A DNA stretch of 59,190 nt from Bacteroidales bacterium (GCA_021157415.1 JAGGWN010000087.1:1-59190); one strand, 5' to 3'; shown: positions 39,192 through 48,758, counted from the first letter of the stretch. Notes: generated by a model not told the origin, from the letters alone. Numbers and translations are program-made.

Positions 39192-39391
39192 AAAAAAGCC
39201 CGCCAATTTCTATAATTCCGGTAAAACCCCAATTCGACATGGGTGGAGCTGCCATAAACATTCCGGCTTCCACTGCCTTCCGAAGAAGGATTCGCACAAG
39301 GCGGATTGAGGCCTGTCGTACCGTTTACGAGCGTGACTCCAATAACAGTAGTGTTGAGTTTTCAGCGGAGTTATAGAAATTAAGCGGGCTA
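39192..39391 (-). ncRNA. ssrS: 6S RNA
   Basis: A roughly 194-nt unit without open frame lies between zapA and rny. Its two ends pair extensively: AGCCCGC and AATTTCTATAA at the 5' side match TTATAGAAATT and GGCGGGCT at the 3' side, forming the long closing stem of 6S RNA, with a large imperfect hairpin between. It ends in a T6 tract (39197 to 39192). 6S RNA mimics an open promoter and sequesters the housekeeping RNA polymerase. Location beside zapA is conserved in many bacteria. The call rests on structure, size and synteny, without a covariance-model search. Confidence 0.85.
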
Positions 39392-39426
39392 ACTTAATTT
39401 TTTATATGTATGTAAAAGAACGTGTA

Positions 39427-39714
39427 TTACTTATTCAGATATTCTTCCAGCTCTTTGTTTAATTCCTGAATATCTTCCAGGATGGGAGATATATCGGCAT
39501 TTTTTTCGCAATCAATCAATTTTACTACAAACTGCAGTGCCGCCATGGCTAAAAAATCCTGAGAATCCTTGTCTGCGTACCGCTGTTTATACTGCAGTAC
39601 CTTTTCATTGATCATTCTGGCAGCCCTGCGAATCTTCTCCTCATCCAACCGGTCAATCTTCAGTGGATAATATCTGTCAGTAACATTTACCCTTATTGTA
39701 AACTTCTCTTCCAT
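39427..39714 (-). CDS. zapA: Cell division protein ZapA
   Basis: ZapA binds FtsZ and promotes bundling of filaments at the division site. The 95-residue protein has the typical start KFTIRVNVTDRYYPLKIDRL, the helical segment EEKIRRAARMINEKVLQYKQRYADKDSQDFLAMAA-type pattern in residues 25-60, and a C-terminal coiled coil for tetramerisation. Upstream by 22 bp is a small coiled-coil protein; downstream is 6S RNA. Size and context support the call strongly. Confidence 0.9.
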   Translation of the reverse strand: MEEKFTIRVNVTDRYYPLKIDRLDEEKIRRAARMINEKVLQYKQRYADKDSQDFLAMAALQFVVKLIDCEKNADISPILEDIQELNKELEEYLNK

Positions 39715-39736
39715 AACTCACACTCAACATACTCCT

Positions 39737-40024
39737 TTAACGGTTCAACAGGCCTATACACCTGTCCAGATCCCGTATTATTACATTTATCTTGTCTCTG
39801 GCTCCGTCATTGCCCGTACCAATGCCCGAGATAGACTTTGCCAGTTTCAATGTTTCAAATTTTGTTTCCAACGCCTCCAGTTCCCTTTTTTTAATATTTA
39901 TCTCCTCTTCCTTCTTTTTCAGCTCTTCCCTTAATGCTTTGTTCTCAGTCGTATATCGCTGCAACAAGGTAATCATTTTTTTGATTTTTCCTCTCAGCTC
40001 TCTCAAAATTTCGTCTGCAACCAT
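39737..40024 (-). CDS. Small coiled-coil protein upstream of zapA
   Basis: This 95-residue protein is almost entirely coiled coil (about residues 5-65, rich in heptads of Leu, Lys and Glu) with a short C-terminal segment INVIIRDLDRCIGLLNR. No family name is recognised with confidence. Its size, coiled-coil nature and position 22 bp before zapA recall ZapB-like division partners, but that is inference from context only. It has no signal peptide or membrane helix. Confidence 0.75.
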   Translation of the reverse strand: MVADEILRELRGKIKKMITLLQRYTTENKALREELKKKEEEINIKKRELEALETKFETLKLAKSISGIGTGNDGARDKINVIIRDLDRCIGLLNR

Positions 40025-40113
40025 AACGAAACTATTTTATTACAAAATTAATATTGCTGACGGAAATACAAAAAAAAAGAAGTAGGTATTTCCATACAAT
40101 GGCAATTAATTTT

Positions 40114-40121
40114 TAGTTTTG
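40114..40121 (+). promoter_or_regulatory. Candidate -7 element for the M23 peptidase gene
   Basis: TAGTTTTG matches TAnnTTTG and would start transcription about 13 bases before the ATG at 40141. The -33 element is not clear. Confidence 0.4.
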
Positions 40122-40140
40122 CGCTCTTAACTTGTTTATT

Positions 40141-41877
40141 ATGTTGCGAAATATTCATATACGTATTTTTCCGATATTTTTTCTTTTGCTCACCGGGGTA
40201 TCCGGAATGGGACAAAAACAAAATGTCCGGTTCAGTTCACCTGTACATTTTCCCATCTATCTCTCTTCCAATTTTGGGGAGATAAGACCGGATCATTTTC
40301 ATTCGGGCATTGACATTAAAACAAACGGCAGAGCCGGAGAAAAGATTTATGCCATAGAAGATGGATTTATCTCCAGGATAAAAGTGGCGGTATCGGGTTT
40401 TGGTAAGGCTGTTTATGTTACACATCCCAATGGCTACACCTCGGTTTACTGTCATCTGAGCCGTTTTACGGACGAAGAGACTGCTTACGTCATGCAGCAA
40501 CAGTACCGTCATAAAAGTTACACCATGGACTTATCTCTGCCTGCCGGACTTTTCAGGGTTAAAAAAGGGCAATTGATTGGTTTTTCCGGAAATACAGGAA
40601 ATTCTTTCGGGCCCCATTTACATTTTGAGATCCGGGAAACCCGAAAAGAGGCTCCGGTCAATCCTCTGCTTTTTTCTTTTCCTGTAAAAGACACCATTGC
40701 TCCCAGGATATACAGGCTGTATCTCTATCCTGAAAGTCCTCTCACGCTGATAAACAACCGGCATAGCAGAAACATCATAAGAACCCGGCCAGCAGGTGCC
40801 CGCCGGTACGTTATTCCGGATACGCTGGTGCATGTCACAGGCCCTTTCTCCCTGGGACTGGAAGCTCAGGACTATATGAACGGATCGCACAATCGCTGCG
40901 GCATTTATTCTTTCAGGATGTTGCTGGACCGTCAGGACTTTTTTTATTATACGATGGATGAGTTTACGTATAACGAATCGAGATACATCAATAGTTATAT
41001 TGATTACAGGGAAAAGGTGAAAAACAACAGAAATGTAATCCGGACGGTTATCCTGCCCAATAACAGGCTTGATATCTACAGGAAGGTGAGGGACAAAGGG
41101 ATCGTTTCTTTATCTGGTGACGGGATACACCGCATTGACTTTATTCTTTCCGATATTCACGGTAACACTTCCCGATTTCATTTTTATGTGGTGAAAACGG
41201 AAAGATCCGTTACCCTGAAGGCCACTCCCCCTCCGGGGAATTATCTTTCAAGGATGTATTGGGACCGGGACAATTATTATGCCTTTGACGGTTTCCGGAT
41301 ATACATCCCCAAAGGAGCGCTGTATGACACACTCGACTACACCATGAAGATAGCCTCTCCCCTGCCCCGCAGCTATGCTCCGGTATATATCGTACATAGT
41401 CCGTATGTGCCTCTCCAGAAAGCTTGTACCATACGCATTACCCCCGACAGCTTCCCGGCAGGCAAAGCGGATAAGCTGCTGATCGCGGAGGTGAGCAACT
41501 CCGCCCGCCCCAAAGCCCGCGGCGGACAATGGAACAGCAAAGAGGTGACCGGCAAGGTGATACACTTCGGCAAATATACTTTGCTCATCGACACTCTTCC
41601 CCCCACGATACACCCCCTTTTCCCTTCCGGAAAAACAGACCTCTCAGCCTATGATCATATCTCTTTCATCATTCGCGACAAGCTGTCGGGAATATCATCC
41701 TATAACGGCTACATCGACGGTAAATGGGCCCTCTTTGAATATGAGCCTAAGAAAGACAGACTGCGCTATTACTTCGATAAAGAACGGGTACCGGCCGGAA
41801 AAATGCATCAGGTAAAACTGGTTGTCACCGACGAACGCGGCAATGAGGCAGTGTATGAGAAAGAGCTGTATTGGTGA
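40141..41877 (+). CDS. M23-family metallopeptidase, secreted
   Basis: From the ATG at 40141 (a TTG lies three codons earlier) the protein has 578 residues. A signal peptide (about 1-24, ending SGMG) is followed by a LytM/M23 domain: HSGIDIKTNGRAGE gives the H-x3-D zinc ligands and FGPHLHFEIRE the H-x-H motif, so the enzyme is probably active on peptidoglycan cross-links. The remaining 400 residues are beta-rich with no recognised domain. The gene body becomes markedly GC-richer from about 41240 to its end. It is divergent from the coiled-coil/zapA group. Confidence 0.9.
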   Translation: MLRNIHIRIFPIFFLLLTGVSGMGQKQNVRFSSPVHFPIYLSSNFGEIRPDHFHSGIDIKTNGRAGEKIYAIEDGFISRIKVAVSGFGKAVYVTHPNGYTSVYCHLSRFTDEETAYVMQQQYRHKSYTMDLSLPAGLFRVKKGQLIGFSGNTGNSFGPHLHFEIRETRKEAPVNPLLFSFPVKDTIAPRIYRLYLYPESPLTLINNRHSRNIIRTRPAGARRYVIPDTLVHVTGPFSLGLEAQDYMNGSHNRCGIYSFRMLLDRQDFFYYTMDEFTYNESRYINSYIDYREKVKNNRNVIRTVILPNNRLDIYRKVRDKGIVSLSGDGIHRIDFILSDIHGNTSRFHFYVVKTERSVTLKATPPPGNYLSRMYWDRDNYYAFDGFRIYIPKGALYDTLDYTMKIASPLPRSYAPVYIVHSPYVPLQKACTIRITPDSFPAGKADKLLIAEVSNSARPKARGGQWNSKEVTGKVIHFGKYTLLIDTLPPTIHPLFPSGKTDLSAYDHISFIIRDKLSGISSYNGYIDGKWALFEYEPKKDRLRYYFDKERVPAGKMHQVKLVVTDERGNEAVYEKELYW

Positions 41878-42256
41878 CGTTGAAAGGTTGATCCGCCTGC
41901 GCTTCTGCTGACGTCGCAGCTTCGGTGAAAGAAAAAGGTTTAAGCGTAGCCGAAACGGAATCATCCAGTCCAATTAATACCGGTTTGCCGGGGTTAATAG
42001 GTGGAAAAAAGTTGAAGAGGTAAAAAACCTCAAACATCTAACCGAGAACCTCAAAACTGCCATCGCTCTGCAGGATACCAATGACGGCGGCTGTGAAGCA
42101 ATATAATACAGCCCGTGTAGCGGGCTTCGCGGCACAGCTCTTATTTTCGTGCCCAAAAGGCACTCATTACACTCACGTCAGCGAGCTAATTTTAGTTACT
42201 TGTCTGTCTGTTATGGCACAAGCCATTCCGATGGCAGGAAGATAACTCCCCACGCA
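41878..42256. other. 379-base stretch without a convincing gene
   Basis: The stretch between the convergent M23 and nucleotidyltransferase genes has short open frames on both strands, none with recognisable homology or a good start. It contains a small hairpin AGCCCG-TGTAG-CGGGCT (42110-42126). Its composition is mixed and unlike a simple terminator region. It might be a multicopy intergenic repeat or the remains of a gene; nothing seen decides between these. Confidence 0.5.
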
Positions 42257-43159
42257 TCACTTCCACAACTTATCCGGATACACCCCTTTGTCCACAAGTT
42301 CCCGGATCTTTTTGATCACCACCGGTTTGTCCTCTTTGTAGGTTACGCCAAACCATTCTTCGGCATTAGGTAACACTTTCATGCGTATCTTGCCGGTGCG
42401 GATGAGTACCGATACCGGCAGGGGGATAAAGAACTCGGCTTTGAGATCAGCGGCATGATCCCGGATAAAACCGGTAAACTGTCGCTCCAGTTCGGGAAAG
42501 ATATTCGGATGGAAGCACCAGAAATTCATGGAGACCGGTTCTGATCCGGTAAACTCCGTGGCAGAACCATCTTCGAGCAGGGAGATGATCTTCCCTCCTT
42601 CGCGGTAGATCTTCGTATGTTCAGTCACCTCTTCCAGGTAGCCATCGTTGCTGGTCTTACAGACACCCCGCGCCACGGATCCATTGTCAGATAGGGTGTT
42701 GTCGAGGCGGTAACCTACCATGGCATATTCATATGGATCCTTATTTTCCATAAGAAAAGCGGCTGTCTGACGGTAGGCCTGCGGACCGTAAAAGTCATCG
42801 GCGTTGATGACGGCGAAGGGCTCTTTTATCTTTTCTTTGGCCACGAGGACAGCATGACCCGTGCCCCAGGGCTTTTTCCTTTCCGGAGGCACCTCGATCC
42901 CTTCGGGCACCATATCCAGTTCCTGATGTACAAAGTCAAACGGGATTTTTCCTGTCAGACGGGGTTCGAAAAAGCTTCTGATATCTTTCTCAATATTCTT
43001 TCTGATGACAAAGACGATCTTTCCATACCCTGCGCGTATGGCATCATAAATGGAATAATCAATGATAGCTTCTCCTCCGGGTCCCACTTTGTCAATTTGT
43101 TTAAGGCCTCCGTAACGGCTGCCCATCCCTGCAGCCAACACTAAAAGAACAGGTTTCAT
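42257..43159 (-). CDS. NDP-sugar nucleotidyltransferase
   Basis: This 300-residue protein has the GT-A nucleotidyltransferase fold: LVLAAGMGSRYGGLKQIDKV binds the nucleotide, GGEAIIDYSIYDAI follows, and FAVINADDFYG carries the metal-binding Asp. It should transfer a nucleotide to a sugar 1-phosphate. The exact sugar is unclear; in this phylum similar genes accompany NahK-type kinases, one of which lies about 8 kb away, but that link is only suggestive. A candidate promoter is at 43194-43201. Confidence 0.85.
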   Translation of the reverse strand: MKPVLLVLAAGMGSRYGGLKQIDKVGPGGEAIIDYSIYDAIRAGYGKIVFVIRKNIEKDIRSFFEPRLTGKIPFDFVHQELDMVPEGIEVPPERKKPWGTGHAVLVAKEKIKEPFAVINADDFYGPQAYRQTAAFLMENKDPYEYAMVGYRLDNTLSDNGSVARGVCKTSNDGYLEEVTEHTKIYREGGKIISLLEDGSATEFTGSEPVSMNFWCFHPNIFPELERQFTGFIRDHAADLKAEFFIPLPVSVLIRTGKIRMKVLPNAEEWFGVTYKEDKPVVIKKIRELVDKGVYPDKLWK

Positions 43160-43193
43160 AACTCAAGTTTTTTTGTCCATGGATTCAATGTGC

Positions 43194-43201
43194 CAAAAGT
43201 A
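43194..43201 (-). promoter_or_regulatory. Candidate -7 element for the nucleotidyltransferase gene
   Basis: Minus-strand TACTTTTG (43201 to 43194) matches TAnnTTTG, 35 bases before the ATG at 43159. It lies in the short divergent region shared with anmK. Confidence 0.5.
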
Positions 43202-43251
43202 AAAAAAACCGGTACATTTTTGTATTTTTACCCAAAATTTAACGATCCGGT

Positions 43252-44319
43252 TTGAAAAATCAGGAAACATATGCCATCGGGCTGATGTCAGGGACTTCCC
43301 TTGACGGACTTGACCTGGTGCTGGCAGCTTTTACAGAAGTTTCCGGTCATTGGCGCTACTCCATACTCAAGGCGGATACGCGATCCTATTCCCAAACCTG
43401 GAAGCAGGATCTTACTGCTGCCCCCGAAATGTCAGGGGAAGACCTGATCGCTTTGCATAAATCGTATGGAAAATACTTGGGAGAACAGGTCAATGATTTT
43501 CTTAAAGATACGAGCCTGATACCCCGGTTGGTTGCTTCGCACGGCCATACGGTGTTCCATCAGCCTGCTACGGGTAAGGTCTTTCAACTGGGCGACGGCA
43601 ATGTGTTGGCTGCCATTACAGGGATGCCAGTGGTTTTTGACTTTCGTTCGCTGGATGTGGCCCTCGGAGGTCAAGGAGCCCCTCTGGTGCCGGCCGGTGA
43701 CCGGTGGCTGTTTTCCGAATATGCCTATTGCCTCAACCTGGGCGGGTTTGCCAACATATCCTACGAAACGAATCAAGGCAGGATCGCCTTTGATCTGTGT
43801 CCCGTTAATCTGGCACAGTCTTACGTTATCCGGCCTACCGGGAAAGAGTATGACAAAGACGGCGAAACCGGACGAAGGGGGTCCGTGGATACCGTGCTGC
43901 TGAAATGTTTGGACCGTCTGGACTATTACCGGCTCCCTCCGCCTAAATCCCTGGGACGGGAATGGCTGGAGTCTCATTTTTATCCTTGTCTGGATAAATC
44001 TTCCGCCTCCACGAAGGATAAATTGCGTACTGTGTATGAGCATATATCCAAAGAAATATGTCGTACGATCCAACCCGGGCCATCGTCAAAAATGCTGGTG
44101 ACAGGCGGGGGCGCACACAATATATTCCTGATGGAATTGTTATCTAAGAAATGTCCTGTGGAGATTGTGGTTCCGGATGAGAAAATCATAAACTATAAAG
44201 AAGCGCTTATTTTTGCTTTTCTGGGTGTGTTGCGCATGGAAAACAGGACGAACTGTCTTGCTTCCGTTACGGGAGCCAAAAAAGATAGCAGCAGCGGCCT
44301 TATTGTATATTCCGATTGA
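43252..44319 (+). CDS. anmK: Anhydro-N-acetylmuramic acid kinase
   Basis: AnmK cleaves the 1,6-anhydro ring of anhydroMurNAc and phosphorylates it, recycling peptidoglycan. The 355-residue protein begins YAIGLMSGTSLDGLDLVLAA, contains SHGHTVFHQP and GDGNVLAAITGMPVVFDFR, and has TGGGAHNIFLMELL near the end. The start is TTG at 43252; the first in-frame ATG would remove half the conserved GLMSGTSLDG motif. It is 19 bp before an alcohol dehydrogenase gene. Confidence 0.95.
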   Translation: MKNQETYAIGLMSGTSLDGLDLVLAAFTEVSGHWRYSILKADTRSYSQTWKQDLTAAPEMSGEDLIALHKSYGKYLGEQVNDFLKDTSLIPRLVASHGHTVFHQPATGKVFQLGDGNVLAAITGMPVVFDFRSLDVALGGQGAPLVPAGDRWLFSEYAYCLNLGGFANISYETNQGRIAFDLCPVNLAQSYVIRPTGKEYDKDGETGRRGSVDTVLLKCLDRLDYYRLPPPKSLGREWLESHFYPCLDKSSASTKDKLRTVYEHISKEICRTIQPGPSSKMLVTGGGAHNIFLMELLSKKCPVEIVVPDEKIINYKEALIFAFLGVLRMENRTNCLASVTGAKKDSSSGLIVYSD

Positions 44320-44338
44320 TAAATACAAATGATAAACT

Positions 44339-45478
44339 ATGAAAAATTTTGTTGCTTATAATCCGGTTCAGTTACATTTTGGAAAAAATATTACCGACAG
44401 TCTGGGATCCATCACCTCAGAATACGGAAAAAATGTATTACTGGTCTATGGCCGGAATTCGGCCAAAAAATATGGTTACTATCAGCGTATTACCGGTGAT
44501 TTGGCAAAAGCAAATCTTGAGATCACCGAATTCTCCGGGATACGTCCCAATCCGCTTGCCTCGGATGTGGACAGGGCAGTTGCTCTGGCTCGGGAGAAAG
44601 GCATAGAGGTGATCGTAGCCCTGGGAGGCGGGAGCGTCATTGACTCGGCCAAGATTATGTCCGTGTGCATACCGGAGAACCTGAAAGCCTGGGATGTGAT
44701 GACCGGCAAGGCAAGACCCATGAAAAACGTTCCTCTAATCACGGTCTTAACCCTCGCGGCTACAGGTACGGAGATGAATGACGCTGCCGTTTTGCAGGAT
44801 TTTGATGCCGTGGCAAAAAGAGGCTACAAAAACCCCCTGAATTTCCCGAAACATTCTTTCCTGGATCCTTCCTTTACCGCAACGGTTTCCAAGGATTATA
44901 CCGCTTACGGGATTGCAGACCTGATCGCACATGCGCTTGAAGCTTTTTTCGGAGACAGTGAGGTGGATCTTGTGGACCGTTTCGTGGCTGAGATTATTAA
45001 GGATGCCATGCACTGGGGACCCCTGGCATTAGATGCGCCCGACAAGTACGAATACCGTGCAAATATCATGCTCGATGCCACCTTCGCACTTAATGGCGTT
45101 ACCTTGTACGGACGTACTACAGGGGATTGGGGTGTTCATGCCATTGGACATGTGCTCTCTCTGTTGTATGATATACCGCACGGGGCTACCTTATCGATTG
45201 CTTACCCTGCCTGGCTTAAACTTATGAAAAAAAGAATCCCGGAAAGAATCTCAAAGCTTGGTGAATTGTTATTTAACACCTCCAGCCCGGACGCAACCAT
45301 ACATGAGCTTATCAAATTCTTCGTTTTTATAAAATCACCGGTAAATCTTACGGATGTGAATATTGACAACGCTAAAAAAGCAGAGATATTCAATCAGCTT
45401 GTAAAGAACAGGGCCTCGGGATTGGTTCATTTTCTCAAAAAAGAAGATCTGGAACAAATTGTCAATTACATGATGTAA
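44339..45478 (+). CDS. Iron-containing alcohol dehydrogenase (BdhA/YqhD type)
   Basis: This 379-residue group III dehydrogenase probably reduces aldehydes with NAD(P)H. GGGSVIDSAKIMSVC binds the cofactor; metal ligands lie in the DLIAHALEAFF and VHAIGHVLSLLYDIPHGATL segments. It resembles butanol dehydrogenases and YqhD, which detoxify aldehydes or produce alcohols. It follows anmK by 19 bp but no functional link is apparent. Confidence 0.9.
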   Translation: MKNFVAYNPVQLHFGKNITDSLGSITSEYGKNVLLVYGRNSAKKYGYYQRITGDLAKANLEITEFSGIRPNPLASDVDRAVALAREKGIEVIVALGGGSVIDSAKIMSVCIPENLKAWDVMTGKARPMKNVPLITVLTLAATGTEMNDAAVLQDFDAVAKRGYKNPLNFPKHSFLDPSFTATVSKDYTAYGIADLIAHALEAFFGDSEVDLVDRFVAEIIKDAMHWGPLALDAPDKYEYRANIMLDATFALNGVTLYGRTTGDWGVHAIGHVLSLLYDIPHGATLSIAYPAWLKLMKKRIPERISKLGELLFNTSSPDATIHELIKFFVFIKSPVNLTDVNIDNAKKAEIFNQLVKNRASGLVHFLKKEDLEQIVNYMM

Positions 45479-45662
45479 AGAATTTCCGAATGCAATGTAA
45501 TGTTCCTTTTTTCTTTTTTATTTTTGTCTCTTTATTTGATAATCGAAATTAGGTTTATCTGAACAAGATGCGCTTTTGATTATAATGCAGTTTGTTTCAT
45601 GTTCCTTCCTTCATCTTTCTCCCGAAAGAGACAAGGATGCGGAGGGATAAAAAAAATTAACG

Positions 45663-47381
45663 ATGAACAAGATGAAAAATTACTTTAGAATCGCTTTCCT
45701 GGCTCTCCTCCCCTATTTGTTTATAACGCATTCAGGCCAGGCCTGTACCAATTTTCTCATCAGTCCCGGTGCTGCGGCAGATGGTTCTGCCATGATCACC
45801 TATGCTGCTGACAGCCATGTTTTATACGGTGAGCTCTATTTCTGGCCTGCCATGGATTATCCGGAAGGCAGCATGCTGGAGGTTTATGAATGGGATACTG
45901 GCAAATACCTGGGCAGGATCAAACAGGTTAGACATACTTATTCGGTGGTGGGTAATATGAACGAACACCAGGTAGCTATAGGAGAAACCACTTACGGCGG
46001 CCATGAAGCACTGGTGGATACCACGGCCATCGTGGATTATGGAAGCCTGATGTTTATCACCCTGCAGCGTGCGAAGTCCGCCCGGGAGGCTATCAAAACC
46101 ATGGCGGAGCTTGTGGCACAATACGGTTATTACAGTGAGGGGGAATCTTTTTCTATTTCAGATCCTAACGAAGTGTGGATCATGGAGATGATCGGAAAGG
46201 GTCCCGGGAACACAGGGGCTGTCTGGGTTGCACGCAAAGTGCCCGACGGATATATATGCGGCCACGCCAACCAGGCCCGGATCACCACGTTTCCCCAGGA
46301 AAAAAACAGCAAGGTTTCTATTTCCTCAAAACATCTGGACAAGATTTTTGATCCGTCTGTCACCACGGTATATGCCGCAGATGTAATCAGTGTAGCTAAA
46401 AAACACGGTTATTTCAAGGGAAAAGATAAAGACTTCAGCTTTGCCGATGCCTATGCTCCTCTTAATTTTGGCGGGGCCCGCTTTTGCGAAGCACGGGTCT
46501 GGTCCGGTTTCAACAAGGTGGCTTCCGGTATGGATAAATATCTGCCCTATGCCATGGGAGAAGATTTTACCAACCGTATGCCTCTGTGGGTAAAACCCGA
46601 TAAAAAACTGACGGTGCATGATGTTATGGAGATGATGCGGGATCATTTTGAAGGAACTCCCATGGATATGACCCTGGATATGGGCGCCGGTCCTTTTGCC
46701 TGTCCTTACCGCTGGCGCCCGCTTACCTGGAAGGTGGATGGCAAGACTTATTTCAATGAACGGGCTATCTCCACGCAGCAGACAGGTTTTTCTTTTGTGG
46801 CACAAAGCCGTAGGTGGTTGCCCGATCCGCTCGGAGGAATCTTCTGGTTTGGGGTGGATGACACCTACTCAACGGTATATACGCCCATGTATTGCGGAAT
46901 CAATAAAGTGCCACATGAATATGAAGAAGGCAACGGCAGTATGATGGAGTTTAGTCCTGATGCTGCTTTCTGGGTGTTTAACCAGGTCTCCAACTTTGCT
47001 TATACACGCTATAACGTAATTATTCCGGATATCCGGAAGGTGCAATATGAACTGGAGATGAAATATATCAATGAAGTAAAAGGCATTGACATGGCTGCTT
47101 CCGACTTGTATGCCAAAGACCCGGCCATGGCCCGGAAATTTCTGACGGATTATTCTGTCCTGCAGGGAAGCAACACGGTGCAAGTATGGAAGAAGTTGTA
47201 TGCCTATCTCTTCACACGGTATATGGACGGGAACATCAAGGAAAAGGTTGAGGTTCCCAAAGGATACCGTTTCCACAATCCCAAACTGAGCCAACCCGGT
47301 TACGGAGAAGACTGGTACCGGAGGATTGTGAAAGATACCGGCACCAAATTTATCTATAAATCTTCCGGTGAAGGACATTAA
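45663..47381 (+). CDS. C69-family dipeptidase, secreted
   Basis: The 572-residue protein has a signal peptide (about 1-27) ending just before Cys in GQACTNFLISPGAAADGS. In C69/U34 peptidases this cysteine becomes the N-terminal nucleophile after self-processing. EVWIMEMIGKGPGNTGAVWV, VPDGYICGHANQARI and the central ACPYRWRP segment fit the family. It should hydrolyse dipeptides outside the cytoplasm. The 184-bp gap before it contains TATTTTTG (45519-45526), a possible -7 element with a long leader. Two DUF genes follow closely. Confidence 0.92.
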   Translation: MNKMKNYFRIAFLALLPYLFITHSGQACTNFLISPGAAADGSAMITYAADSHVLYGELYFWPAMDYPEGSMLEVYEWDTGKYLGRIKQVRHTYSVVGNMNEHQVAIGETTYGGHEALVDTTAIVDYGSLMFITLQRAKSAREAIKTMAELVAQYGYYSEGESFSISDPNEVWIMEMIGKGPGNTGAVWVARKVPDGYICGHANQARITTFPQEKNSKVSISSKHLDKIFDPSVTTVYAADVISVAKKHGYFKGKDKDFSFADAYAPLNFGGARFCEARVWSGFNKVASGMDKYLPYAMGEDFTNRMPLWVKPDKKLTVHDVMEMMRDHFEGTPMDMTLDMGAGPFACPYRWRPLTWKVDGKTYFNERAISTQQTGFSFVAQSRRWLPDPLGGIFWFGVDDTYSTVYTPMYCGINKVPHEYEEGNGSMMEFSPDAAFWVFNQVSNFAYTRYNVIIPDIRKVQYELEMKYINEVKGIDMAASDLYAKDPAMARKFLTDYSVLQGSNTVQVWKKLYAYLFTRYMDGNIKEKVEVPKGYRFHNPKLSQPGYGEDWYRRIVKDTGTKFIYKSSGEGH

Positions 47382-47397
47382 AAACGTGGCTGCAGAG

Positions 47398-47868
47398 ATG
47401 AGGGCAGACTTGCTTCTGGTCCTGACCGTCTTTCTGATGACGACAGGGTGCCAGTATGCTCCCAAATGTCTTGAACCGTATGATGTTACCCTTCATGCAC
47501 GCTTTGTAACCCTGGCCGGCACACAGGAGAAAGACACACTGCTGCAGAATGCGGATATTTACGGTATAGGCAGGGAAGACAGCCTCATCACCGCAGGAAA
47601 AGAATCTTTCAGTAAGATAGATTTTCCCCCGGACCCCAACCGGAATCATTGCAGTTTTATCTTTCGATATAACGGACTGTACGATACCCTTGTGTTCTCT
47701 TATCTGAGGTCTGTCAGACTTCTCTCCTATGAGTGCGGTTATATCCAGGAATACAGGAACCTTAAGGTGGAATATACCATGCATCAGATCGATTCCATTG
47801 CCGTGGTGGATACACTGATTTCCAACAAAGATGATGAGAATATTAAGATATATCTTTTCCGTCACTAG
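47398..47868 (+). CDS. DUF6452-type lipoprotein
   Basis: The ATG at 47398 is preferred to a GTG at 47368, because it gives a clean lipoprotein signal (RADLLLVLTVFLMTTGC). The 156-residue protein is beta-rich, with SFIFRYNGLYDTLVFSYLR and cysteines that may pair (CSF, YECGY). It matches DUF6452 proteins of Bacteroidota; function unknown. It overlaps the next gene by 38 bases, and in this phylum DUF6452 and DUF6048 genes commonly travel together, so an envelope complex is plausible. Confidence 0.8.
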   Translation: MRADLLLVLTVFLMTTGCQYAPKCLEPYDVTLHARFVTLAGTQEKDTLLQNADIYGIGREDSLITAGKESFSKIDFPPDPNRNHCSFIFRYNGLYDTLVFSYLRSVRLLSYECGYIQEYRNLKVEYTMHQIDSIAVVDTLISNKDDENIKIYLFRH

Positions 47869-48541
47869 CCTGTTGCTGGTTCTGCCTGCTTTCTCACAGA
47901 AGCAGGGAACGGAGGCCATGCGGTACGGAGGGATCCGTATCGGCGTGGACCTGGTTCCTTTCGTCGGCTATTTTCTCACACCCCCGCAAAAAGGCGCTGC
48001 TTTTACCATGGATGCCGAATTTCGTGACGGGTGGTTTGCGGTAATCCATGCAGGCTATCTGAACTTTAACAAGGAAGAAGCCGACTATACGTACCACAAT
48101 GACGGACGTTATCTGAAATTCGGGATAAATCACAATTTTGTTCCCCGGGAACCCGGTGAAAGTGAGATCATTTTCTGGGGATTGGGGATTGCCACGGGTG
48201 TTTTTACCCAATCGGCCGATCCTGTGGTGGTACGGAACGGTTACTGGGGAGATTATGTGACATCGGTAGGTCCGGTAAAAATGCGTCCTTTCTGGGCCGA
48301 AATGACCGCCGGCATCCGGGTTGAAATGTTCAGGAACTTCTTTATGGGATGGAATGTGCGGGGACGTTTCCTGCTACAACTTCCCAATAAAACACCGGAA
48401 CCTTACATTGTGCCCGGTTACGGGTATGCCGGGAAGAGTTTTTCCGTCGGTTTTAACTATACCCTTTCCTTCCGGATCCCATACAAGATCAAAGTGATAG
48501 AGAAGAAAAAGAAGGAAACAGAGGAAGAGGAGAAGAAATGA
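47831..48541 (+). CDS. DUF6048-type outer-membrane-like protein
   Basis: This 236-residue protein starts with a signal peptide (cleavage after PAFSQ, about 23) and continues with alternating beta strands ending in aromatic residues (GIRIGVDLVPFVGYFL, WFAVIHAGYLNF, SVGFNYTLSFRIPYKI), suggesting a small outer-membrane barrel. It ends in a lysine/glutamate-rich tail. It matches DUF6048; function unknown. It overlaps the DUF6452 gene, implying translational coupling. Confidence 0.8.
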   Translation: MMRILRYIFSVTSLLLVLPAFSQKQGTEAMRYGGIRIGVDLVPFVGYFLTPPQKGAAFTMDAEFRDGWFAVIHAGYLNFNKEEADYTYHNDGRYLKFGINHNFVPREPGESEIIFWGLGIATGVFTQSADPVVVRNGYWGDYVTSVGPVKMRPFWAEMTAGIRVEMFRNFFMGWNVRGRFLLQLPNKTPEPYIVPGYGYAGKSFSVGFNYTLSFRIPYKIKVIEKKKKETEEEEKK

Positions 48542-48758
48542 TTTGTGACCGGTGCTTGTCATTCAATGGTCCTTTGTTCTCTTGTTGAACGTTATTAGAT
48601 CTTCATTTCGCGGATACGCCCGTATGACTCCGGTCGGACGGGTGAAATCACTAATTTCCATACCAATCATTGTATGACAACCGTAATATTACTGAATGAC
48701 TACTATATGACCATCATATTATTCTTTACTTTCCACTAATCCGGTACGTCCGCCAATA

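Noticed and set aside
41825-42373. Short open frames on both strands in and around the 379-base gap
   Set aside because: They overlap neighbouring real genes at their ends, have poor starts and no recognisable homology; kept only as an unexplained stretch.
43432-44073. Minus-strand open frame of 213 codons inside anmK
   Set aside because: Antisense shadow of a well-supported gene, without recognised family.
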